From Bacteroidia bacterium (GTDB lineage Bacteria > Bacteroidota > Bacteroidia > J057), in NCBI GenBank assembly GCA_041391665.1, contig JAWKNO010000002.1, forward strand, positions 1,488,001 to 1,552,000: a DNA stretch of 64,000 bases. Reading direction: 5' to 3'. Below, one piece after another: positions 54,691-62,494 of the stretch (position 1 is its first letter; every line of letters begins with the position of its first letter). Under the pieces are notes generated by a model. The model did not search any database and was not told the origin of the DNA. It saw only the letters and a list, made by a program, of their open reading frames with translations. A program made the translations under genes and the position numbers.

Positions 54691-54734
54691 AACATCCCCA
54701 TACGCCGGAAAGGTATATGGGGATGTTTTTTTAT
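54691..54734 (+). terminator. Terminator after the choice-of-anchor-J gene
   Basis: A perfect 12-bp stem (AACATCCCCATA with TATGGGGATGTT) around a 13-nt loop is followed by seven Ts, 25 bp after the stop codon. Confidence 0.88.
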
Positions 54735-54748
54735 GATCAGACTATAGG

Positions 54749-56242
54749 CTATTCAATCAGCCACATCTTCGCGTTTACATCGTCTTTACCCCCAAACTGG
54801 CTGGAGAGCGCAGCTTCATAATTCGTTTTGTTTGCCGTGCGCTCTGAGGCAGGATATTGGTAACGGTAAGGAATCACTCCAGAATTACCAGTTCCTACCC
54901 CTACATCAAAAGTAGGAAAGCCTGTGCGGCGCCAGTGATAGTAAGATTCGCGGCCCGACTGTTGGAACAAAGACAGATAACGCTGCAGCATGATCTGGTT
55001 TAATCCGGCTTCGGTGTCTCCTTTATAAGCAACTTCAGCTTGTGCGAGGTAAGCTTGCTGATCTGCCTGGCTGATACCGTAAAATTCCAAAGAAGCAGTA
55101 ACACCTTTAGCATACCAATCAGCAGCATTCCCCGTACCACCCCAACCGCGGTTAAGCGCTTCTGCGATGTTAAAAGCCAGTTCGTGGTAACTCAAAATCA
55201 CACCTGGTTCAGGACCACCAAATGTGCCATAATAGCGGGTCTGATTGATCGCAGAATATTCTCCATTACCCATACGGAAGGTCATGATAGAGAGATCTTC
55301 GCCAGATGGCGCACCCAAATAGGCAGAGAAGTCCGTAGCTGAAGCGCCACCAGCAATAGCAACTTCGGTTGGATCAGCAACTATAAAAGTCCGGGGATCT
55401 TTCAACGAAACCAGCGTATTGAGATAAGTAGCAGCCATATTGTAACGACGGCTGTCAAATCCTCTATTACCCGGGTTGGTTGGATAGTTGTTGATGTTGG
55501 CAATATAAGTGAATTCAAAATTATCATCACTGCTCTCCATAATGGGGAATTTGACCGGATTATTCAGCACTTCAGCGAAACGCTGTTTGATGTTGAGTTC
55601 ACCATCGCTGTCTTTCTTGCTCAATTGTAACAACACGCGCAGCTTCAGGCTATTGACCACCTTCTGGTAATTTTCGAGGCTTCCTCCGAAATAGATATCG
55701 CCATCGATTTTTGTGGTATTGGCAGCCAATAGTTTGGAAAGATCGTCGTTTGCCTGTTCAAGCAAAGTAAGAATCTGGACGAATACTTCTTTCTGGCTGT
55801 CGTATTTCGGGAAAATGTTCTCAGCTCCCTGCGCTGCCTCACTAGCAGGGATATCGCCAAAACGCATGGTCATATCGTAGAAGAAATAGGCTTTCAAAAA
55901 CTTACCTACCGCACTGTACGAGTTCAGTTCCCCTACCCCGGTTTTCAAAGCTTCTTCCTCCATTTTCACAATGTTCTTAACAGAGAAATACCGAAAATCT
56001 CCGGTCGTCCAGCGGTATTCATTATCCCCATAATAATTGTAGTTGCAGCACCAGTATTGATTCCAGCGGTGTTCCAGACTCCACGGACGGTTCAGTTCAT
56101 ACACGTCGTTTAGTACATTGTTGAGAATCAACGAGGCCGGTGCATTTGTCGGACGGTTTGGATCCAGCGCCAGTTCTTCAAAGTTCTGGCAGGAAGCAAA
56201 CAGGAAAGTAATTACCAATATTATATAAGTGAAAGATTTCAT
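54749..56242 (-). CDS. SusD/RagB-type outer-membrane lipoprotein
   Basis: The 497-residue product starts MKSFTYIILVITFLFASCQN, with Cys18 as lipid anchor (13 extra residues from 56281 are not used). It belongs to the SusD-like fold of the RagB group: LDPNRPTNAPASLILNNVL, GKFLKAYFFYDMTMRFGDIPASEA, NSLKLRVLLQLSKK, and a C-terminal SYYHWRRTGFPTF with an IPYRYQYPASE block. It partners the SusC-type channel whose gene ends 42 bp upstream. Ligand type is unknown; this SusD subgroup is also found with peptide or glycoprotein-derived ligands. The plus-strand terminator of the choice-of-anchor gene lies just beyond its stop. Confidence 0.92.
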   Translation of the reverse strand: MKSFTYIILVITFLFASCQNFEELALDPNRPTNAPASLILNNVLNDVYELNRPWSLEHRWNQYWCCNYNYYGDNEYRWTTGDFRYFSVKNIVKMEEEALKTGVGELNSYSAVGKFLKAYFFYDMTMRFGDIPASEAAQGAENIFPKYDSQKEVFVQILTLLEQANDDLSKLLAANTTKIDGDIYFGGSLENYQKVVNSLKLRVLLQLSKKDSDGELNIKQRFAEVLNNPVKFPIMESSDDNFEFTYIANINNYPTNPGNRGFDSRRYNMAATYLNTLVSLKDPRTFIVADPTEVAIAGGASATDFSAYLGAPSGEDLSIMTFRMGNGEYSAINQTRYYGTFGGPEPGVILSYHELAFNIAEALNRGWGGTGNAADWYAKGVTASLEFYGISQADQQAYLAQAEVAYKGDTEAGLNQIMLQRYLSLFQQSGRESYYHWRRTGFPTFDVGVGTGNSGVIPYRYQYPASERTANKTNYEAALSSQFGGKDDVNAKMWLIE

Positions 56243-56284
56243 TTTATTATTCTTTTGAGTGTCAAATAAACAAACAGGCACTGA

Positions 56285-59200
56285 CTAGAACGTGAAATTC
56301 AGGTTCACCCCAAAGCGGCGCAAAGTTGGCGTTTGAAGATCTGAATACCCCTGTCCGGCTACGAACTGATCCATATCCAGGTCTTTGGTTTCTGCAAAAT
56401 ACAGGAGATTGCGGCCGATCAAAGATATAGTGGCAGTATTGAAGAAAGTCTTATTTAATGCCGACTGGGGAATGCTGTAGCTAAAAGTGACCTCACGCAG
56501 TTTGGCATAGGTGCGATTGGTCAGGTTGGCTTCCTCTGTTGCATACCAACGGCTGATCCAATCCTGGAGGAAAGTTGCCGTTTCGTTGGGCTTAAAGGTC
56601 AGTTCGTCGTAGTTGGTAATATTGCCATCAGCATCGAGTTTGATCTCGCCACTGGCCAGCTGCACTCCTTCACCAACCCAGGTTTTGTTACCCAGATAAT
56701 CCTGATAACGAGCTTCTCCCATATCTCCTTCAACCGTGGCTATATGACGTCCTCCACGGAAGGTTTGACGCTGTATGTAGTTGACAATTACCCCACCCAC
56801 ACGACCATCAAGCTGGAAGTTAAAAGCGAAGTTTTTGTAGCGGATTTTATTGACAACTCCCCATGTCCAGTCCGGATTCAGATAACCCATAAATTGCGGT
56901 ACAGAATTGAGTACTGGCCGGCCACCTGCATCGTTGATAATCTGACCATCTTCGGTTCTGAGAACTTTGGCTGCGTAGTATTTGTCGTATCTGTCGCCTA
57001 CCTTATAAAAACGGTTCAATACATCAACACCAGGATAAATCTCTTCCAGTACCTGCTTATAGGTTGACCAGTTACCCAGGATATCCCAGCTCCAGCCACC
57101 GCGATCGCGAACAGGTTTTCCCGTAAGGGTCAGTTCTACCCCGGTCCTGCTGGTTTTGATACCGTTTTCCAAAAGGCTGCTATAACCTGTTGCGTCAGAT
57201 ATGGGCAGATTAAAAATACCCGGCCCGTCCAGGGTACGGAAGAAAGTAAAATCAACCCCAAGCGCATTACTGAAAAAACGGGCATCAGCGCCAACCTCCC
57301 AGGAAGAACTAAAGCTAGGCTCAAGGTTGGGATTGGCAATCGAGTTGGAAAAGGCCGCAGAAGGTTGATTGTTGTAACGATTTACAATTGAGTACGCTGC
57401 AATATTGGTGTATTGAGGCCCTTCAAATGGTGTCGCATAATCAACGCCATATCCGGTAACATCTGAGCCTGTAGCACGGTCAGCTGGCCCGATCGTACGC
57501 AGCGTCAAACCAGAACCGACATAAGCGTAAGAGCCGCGGAGTTTCAAATAAGGAAAGGCGGCTGGCATATCCAGCATTTCTGAAACCACAAGGCTCAAAG
57601 AAGCAGAAGGATAAAAGAAACTGTTTTTGCTTGTTGGAAGGGTGGAATTTTTGTCCCAGCGACCGGTAAGGGATAAGTTGGCAATACTCTTATAGCCGAA
57701 ATCCACATAACCATAAGTCGAAAGTACCAGCATATCCGAAGCGTAGTTATACACTCGTTTGGGGTTCAGCGAGTTGTTTAGGTTAAACCAACCTGGTACG
57801 TTCAAATAATCGGTAGTTGCGTATGTGGAGTTGAACTTAAAGCTACGAACGTTACCGCCAGCTGTAGCGTTGAGGTGGAAACTTGAACTGAGATCTTTGT
57901 CGAAAGTCAACAGGACATCTGTATTGTTTTCAAACAGTTCGCGGTTGTCTTCGCGGTAATCACCTTTAGCCTGCTCTCTTCCGTAAACAGTAGCCGAATA
58001 AGGGAATTTTTCGGTGCGGAAGAGGTCATACGTTGTAATCTGGGTACGGCCCAACAAACTTAAATAAGGTGTGATCTTATAATTCAAAGAAGTAAAGCCG
58101 TAAATGTCGGTTTTGTAATGCCCGCGCAGCCATTCATTGGACAAAAACCAGGGGTTATTGTAACGTTGATATTCTGCATAGATTTGCTGAAGTCCTTCTT
58201 TACCTGGTTGCCAGTAATTGCGAAGTTCGTCAATATCCCAGTCGGCTCCACCCCAGATGATAATATTGTAGATCATGGAATTGGGGCCATATTGTACGTC
58301 AGGGATGTTGTCTGTAAACTGACGGTTATAGTTAAAAGACGATTCAAAGCGGAGTTTTTTCGAAAAGTCATAACCGATCGTAGTGTTGAAGTTGGCGCCG
58401 TTTAGCTGCGTATTGGGTACAATCCCTTTTTGATAAGTATAGGTACCGGAAAAGCGCATATCGTAACGCTCACCCTGAGCGGAGACTGCCATATTGGTGG
58501 TGGACAATAATCCATCCTGCAAAAAGCGTTGCAGGTTATCCGTACCACGGGCAACCCATGGGGTGGGGACAATATTTCCGGTATGGGTAGCGCCATTGGC
58601 AAAAGTTGTCGTGTACGTTTGATTGGGGTCAACCACACCATCATACTGCGGGATCAACTGTCCTTCAAATTTTGGTCCCCAGATATCATAATCGTTGTCG
58701 TACAAACCACCGCCTTTTCCATTTGTAAATGCATAGCGGCCGTGGTCACCGGGGCCATATTCATTTTGCACTTTCGGGATGGTCATAAAGCCAGATTCCA
58801 CCATGTTGGAGGAGTTGAATTCGACGGAGAATCCCCGATTGTCTTTTGTACCGCGTTTGGTGGTAATCTGGATTGCGCCAAACTGGCCTCTCGAACCATA
58901 GAGAGCGGAAGCGTTGGGGCCTTTTAAGACGGTAATACTTTCGATATCATCGGGGCTGATGTTCCAGGTATCAGACTGAATGGGTACCCCATCGACTACA
59001 TACAGGATGTTGCCCGAACCGCGAAGCAGAATTTGAGGCGCACCGAGTAATTCAGCGGAAGCACCTACATTCAGACCGGCAATTTTTCCCGTCAGAGAGT
59101 TGATCGGGTTTGGCTCACGTGCCTTGACCAGATCGGCACCCTGAAGATCCTGGACAGCAAAACCCACCCGGGATTTTGATTTTTCAATGCCTAAGGCAGT

Positions 59201-59563
59201 GATGACCACTTCATCCATACCGATAGCAGCTTCTGTCATTTGAAGGTCTATCGTGGTTTGACTGCCAATAGTAACCTCCACAGTAGTATAGCCGAGGTAG
59301 GAAAACACCAATTCTGTTCCATAATCAGGAACTTCAATTGTGTAGCTGCCCTTTTCGTTTGTAAGGGCTCCGATGGCGGTTCCTTTCACGATTACACGTG
59401 CACCGATAATAACTTCACCACTGGCAGCGTCAGTAACTTTGCCATTGACGCTGCGCTGAGAAAAGCCAAAAAATCCGGTGAGTAAAAGTGCTAAAACGAG
59501 ACTGATGCTTCGCGAATGGCGCAAAAGACCATTAGCGGCTTGTAAAAGTAAGCCTCTTTTCAT
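56285..59563 (-). CDS. SusC/RagA-type TonB-dependent outer-membrane channel
   Basis: The 1092-residue protein has an N-terminal signal region (GFFGFSQ), a carboxypeptidase-regulatory-like domain (VNGKVTDAASGEVIIGARV), a TonB-box-like MDEVVITALGIEK, a plug (NPINSLTGKIAGLNVG, ILLRGSGNILYVVDGVPIQSD with SALYGSRGQFGAIQITTKRG) and a long barrel ending NLNFTF, whose final Phe is typical for outer-membrane barrels. With the SusD at 54749 it forms one uptake complex driven by TonB. The ligand is unknown; the nearby GH18 operon suggests an amino-sugar glycan but is separated by a plus-strand gene. Confidence 0.95.
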   Translation of the reverse strand: MKRGLLLQAANGLLRHSRSISLVLALLLTGFFGFSQRSVNGKVTDAASGEVIIGARVIVKGTAIGALTNEKGSYTIEVPDYGTELVFSYLGYTTVEVTIGSQTTIDLQMTEAAIGMDEVVITALGIEKSKSRVGFAVQDLQGADLVKAREPNPINSLTGKIAGLNVGASAELLGAPQILLRGSGNILYVVDGVPIQSDTWNISPDDIESITVLKGPNASALYGSRGQFGAIQITTKRGTKDNRGFSVEFNSSNMVESGFMTIPKVQNEYGPGDHGRYAFTNGKGGGLYDNDYDIWGPKFEGQLIPQYDGVVDPNQTYTTTFANGATHTGNIVPTPWVARGTDNLQRFLQDGLLSTTNMAVSAQGERYDMRFSGTYTYQKGIVPNTQLNGANFNTTIGYDFSKKLRFESSFNYNRQFTDNIPDVQYGPNSMIYNIIIWGGADWDIDELRNYWQPGKEGLQQIYAEYQRYNNPWFLSNEWLRGHYKTDIYGFTSLNYKITPYLSLLGRTQITTYDLFRTEKFPYSATVYGREQAKGDYREDNRELFENNTDVLLTFDKDLSSSFHLNATAGGNVRSFKFNSTYATTDYLNVPGWFNLNNSLNPKRVYNYASDMLVLSTYGYVDFGYKSIANLSLTGRWDKNSTLPTSKNSFFYPSASLSLVVSEMLDMPAAFPYLKLRGSYAYVGSGLTLRTIGPADRATGSDVTGYGVDYATPFEGPQYTNIAAYSIVNRYNNQPSAAFSNSIANPNLEPSFSSSWEVGADARFFSNALGVDFTFFRTLDGPGIFNLPISDATGYSSLLENGIKTSRTGVELTLTGKPVRDRGGWSWDILGNWSTYKQVLEEIYPGVDVLNRFYKVGDRYDKYYAAKVLRTEDGQIINDAGGRPVLNSVPQFMGYLNPDWTWGVVNKIRYKNFAFNFQLDGRVGGVIVNYIQRQTFRGGRHIATVEGDMGEARYQDYLGNKTWVGEGVQLASGEIKLDADGNITNYDELTFKPNETATFLQDWISRWYATEEANLTNRTYAKLREVTFSYSIPQSALNKTFFNTATISLIGRNLLYFAETKDLDMDQFVAGQGYSDLQTPTLRRFGVNLNFTF

Positions 59564-59604
59564 AATTTTAAGGGTATTTAATTTAAGTAACTAAGATTAT
59601 CTGT

Positions 59605-59628
59605 CAGTTTCAGTTCGCGCTGAAACTG
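59605..59628. promoter_or_regulatory. Hairpin in the susC leader
   Basis: CAGTTTCAG and CTGAAACTG form a 9-bp stem with a 6-nt loop, 42 bp upstream of the susC-type start codon. On the plus strand Ts follow, but no plus-strand gene enters it. It may be a regulatory or stabilising leader stem; function is not known. Confidence 0.4.
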
Positions 59629-59787
59629 GCTTTTTGTTTATTAATCCGGCACAATATTATGTATCTGGCAATAAACCCAGTGTTACGTTGAATTAAATTA
59701 TTATTAATCTTTTGGGGTGATATCAGCAACCGAAGCACCATTAGGTGCCTAAATAATGCCATATCCAAAAAAAGATAAATGTAGCAG

Positions 59788-60087
59788 TCACATAAATACC
59801 CAGCGAACTGTCAGCATGGTAGCAATATAGTCTTTACTTACAGCCACATACAGCAGGTGGTCTGTATCCTGAGTAGCCTTAATTTCACCTGTTACGCCTG
59901 GCCCAACCTGTCCGAGAATTTTGCGGGATTCTTTTTGTGATTTCACATCCCACACACGAATGGTTTTATCTTCGCTGGAAGTGATAATTGCTTTACCATC
60001 AGAAGTCAGCAGGAGTTCGGTGATGCTACCTGTGTGTCCGCCAGTTTCAATTTTAAGGATAGTTTTCCAGCTATTAATATTTACCAT
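59788..60087 (-). pseudogene. Truncated WD40-repeat gene (N-terminal end only)
   Basis: The first about 80 residues are a proper WD40 start: NINSWKTILKIETGGHTGSI, then LLLTSDGKAIITSSEDKTIRVWD, with the GH...SSEDKTIRVWD pattern intact. The frame then ends in an unrelated short tail (SKDYIATMLTVRWVFM) and stops after 99 residues. Full proteins with this kind of start have many blades, often with a caspase-like or peptidase domain. Only one blade is left, so this is a remnant cut by recombination. It lies between the susC-type gene and the N-terminally truncated Rhs gene, which suggests a rearrangement junction. Confidence 0.7.
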
Positions 60088-60286
60088 AGGGAGAGGGTTA
60101 GCTTTGAGTACCTGATGAATTTACTTCTGACCCTTGATCTATCCAAAAAATAAAAGCATTTTAAAGGGGAAAAAACGGAAAGGGTAAGTTATTACCGAAA
60201 TCACCTGGAATCATTCGAATAAAATTCGTACAATTACTTTTGATCCCTCAGCGGGCAAACCCGACCTCGAATTCCGGTACGACCCG

Positions 60287-61921
60287 ATGGGCAATCGGAT
60301 TGTGAAAATTGTCAAATCCGGTGAAAATGAAGATGAATGGCAATACACCTATTACGCACGCGATGCAAGCGGACAGACGATGGCGGTATATGAAAAGACC
60401 TATATAGACCCTGAGTATCTCTCCGACCCTGGCTGGCCCGAGGTAGAATGGCTGCCGGAAGGTGCTTCACATATTACCCTGTTTCGTTCGGCGGAGTATC
60501 ATCTCTATGGCAGTAGCCGGTTGGGTATTCATTTATATGTCGATACCCTGAAAGCGCAGGTTTTCCGCACAGGGGAAGGCGAGGGTCTGTTTACCGATAC
60601 GGGTTACTGGTCTGACACGATGAATCTTACCCCGGCCCTCCCGATTCCGTATCAGACTCCGCCGGAGGATGGGACGTACTTTTACACCCTCACCCGTGGG
60701 GAGAAACGCTATGAACTTTCGAATCACCTCGGCAACGTCCTCTCCACCGTCAGCGACCGCAAACTGCAACTCACCACGGACGAGGAAACGGTCAGTGGCT
60801 ACACCGCCGATGTATGGGGGATGAATGACTATTACGCCTTCGGCATGTTGATGCCCGGGCGGAACCAGCGGCGCGGGGGGTATCGGTTTGGGTTTAATGG
60901 AATGGAGCAAGACAATGAGGCGAAAGGTGTGGGGAATAGTCTCGATTTTGGGGCGAGAGTGTATGATTCAAGGTTGGGGAAGTTTTTGAGTCGGGATCCA
61001 CAAGAGAACAACTTTCCTCATCAAAGCACATATTCGGCTTTTAATCTTAATCCCATTTATAATGTTGATCCTTCGGGGGAGTCAGGAGTAGGCTATTTGA
61101 AGAAATGGAGAAGGAAGTTTATTATCAAATCGACATTATATTTTTCTGGGGAAGGTGCAACTACTGAACTAGCAAAAGAGACTGCGAATAGTGTGGAAAT
61201 GGCTTGGAATGAAGCAAAAGGAAGTATAGAAATAAATGGGAAAAACTATCTTGTCCAATTTAAAGTTAACGGAAAATCTATATCTAAGGAAATATCTCTT
61301 GCAAAAATTCAACAGGATGAGGCGATATATGAAGAGATGGGCATTCGTACAAAAAAAGGGATGAAAACCTTGGAAAACAATTATGTATTATTAGATAACA
61401 ATTATGATCCTTTCACACAAGCACAATATGATCCGTTTCTTAGAGGCGGAAATCTTTATTACAATAATGCATCCCGGTTAAAACATTCCATGAAGCATGA
61501 ATACGGACATGGTTTAGGGTGGTATGACGCCAGTCAAATTTCTCCAATGGAAGAAAGGTTATTAAACCCGGATGATCCCCAAATTCTTCATGAATATGGG
61601 TTAGTAAAGTTAGATGAATACTTAAATGGCTACCATGATGTTCTTGGCTATCAGATTAATGGAAGCAGAGCGCCAGGAATAATGACGGGAACAATGTCGA
61701 TAGAAGACCAAAAACGTTTGGCGGGTTATCTGGGTGGAATTCCATTTAGCGATATTTATGTAGATTCGGAAAATGAGGTTACAAATGGAAAGGTAATTCC
61801 TGCCGATATTTTGAAGTTGTATTTTAACCCTCGGTCAATTAGAAATGGAAGGACTAATGTGGGTTGGTTTTCGCCCAGTTATGAAGGTTTCAAAAATAGA
61901 CTCAAGGAAGGAGGAAATTAA
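60287..61921 (+). CDS. Rhs-type C-terminal fragment with metzincin-like metalloprotease domain (candidate toxin)
   Basis: From this ATG the product has 544 residues; coding similarity to Rhs repeats starts earlier, near 60188 (ITEITWN and LEFRYDPMGNR), just after a stop at 60185, so the large N-terminal part of the Rhs protein is missing. The Rhs core follows: YELSNHLGNVLSTVSDRKL, YYAFGMLMPGRN, and the core-associated NSLDFGARVYDSRLGKFLSRDP, ending NPIYNVDPSG near residue 264. The remaining about 280 residues are a different, more AT-rich tip domain. It carries HEYGHGLGWYD (His404, Glu405, His408, Gly411, Asp414), the HExxHxxGxxD zinc signature known from snapalysin-like metzincins. A secreted polymorphic toxin tip is therefore likely. 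A lipoprotein gene starts 1 bp after its stop. Confidence 0.8.
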   Translation: MGNRIVKIVKSGENEDEWQYTYYARDASGQTMAVYEKTYIDPEYLSDPGWPEVEWLPEGASHITLFRSAEYHLYGSSRLGIHLYVDTLKAQVFRTGEGEGLFTDTGYWSDTMNLTPALPIPYQTPPEDGTYFYTLTRGEKRYELSNHLGNVLSTVSDRKLQLTTDEETVSGYTADVWGMNDYYAFGMLMPGRNQRRGGYRFGFNGMEQDNEAKGVGNSLDFGARVYDSRLGKFLSRDPQENNFPHQSTYSAFNLNPIYNVDPSGESGVGYLKKWRRKFIIKSTLYFSGEGATTELAKETANSVEMAWNEAKGSIEINGKNYLVQFKVNGKSISKEISLAKIQQDEAIYEEMGIRTKKGMKTLENNYVLLDNNYDPFTQAQYDPFLRGGNLYYNNASRLKHSMKHEYGHGLGWYDASQISPMEERLLNPDDPQILHEYGLVKLDEYLNGYHDVLGYQINGSRAPGIMTGTMSIEDQKRLAGYLGGIPFSDIYVDSENEVTNGKVIPADILKLYFNPRSIRNGRTNVGWFSPSYEGFKNRLKEGGN

Positions 61922-61922
61922 T

Positions 61923-62354
61923 ATGGGAAAACTACTGATATTTATTTTGCTAGCCTTGTCTTTCTGGGGTTGTAAGGCAACATATGTGGCAGATACGAAT
62001 AAAGCTACGGATAATTCCTGGGCATTCAGGTGTGATAGTCTAGAAGGTATCCTAAATACGATATATCCCCATTTTTCCCAAAAATGGAAATCAGATTCAT
62101 TAGGGTGTGATAGATTTAGAATGATAATATTTTCTTTAAAATCGCTTTTTATATTAAAAGATTGGAGTTCAACTTGTGTAGAAAATGTATTAGGAATCCC
62201 GAATAGTATCGTGGAAACAGAGGAAAAGAAGATAGTAGAGATGTCCTATATTCTTTCTCAAAATGAATGCGAAGGATATAGTCCCTATTATGAGCTTAAC
62301 ATCATATTTAACGAACAGGGATTTGTGAGAGCATTTGGGGTGGTTCTGGAGTAA
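61923..62354 (+). CDS. Small lipoprotein, candidate immunity protein for the Rhs tip
   Basis: The 143-residue product starts MGKLLIFILLALSFWGCKA, a lipoprotein-like signal with Cys17, so it should sit on a membrane facing the periplasm. The mature part is not recognised with confidence; VENVLGIPNSIVETEEKK and YYELNIIFNEQGFVRAFG vaguely recall the BamE/SmpA fold. Its start follows the Rhs stop by one base and has an AAGGAGG at 61908-61914, which is rare in this window. Position directly behind a toxin-like tip and AT-rich composition shared with it are the usual signs of an immunity gene, which is inference. Confidence 0.7.
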   Translation: MGKLLIFILLALSFWGCKATYVADTNKATDNSWAFRCDSLEGILNTIYPHFSQKWKSDSLGCDRFRMIIFSLKSLFILKDWSSTCVENVLGIPNSIVETEEKKIVEMSYILSQNECEGYSPYYELNIIFNEQGFVRAFGVVLE

Positions 62355-62494
62355 GGCAGTAAGTTAATAAACAAGTATGGACTACACTATACCACACCCA
62401 CCAAAAGCGGCCAATGAACATGGGCTCTCTATAAAAACCTGATATGTAACGCAACTCACTCAACGGTTCCCACTCCCCCTCAAAACCCAACCTA

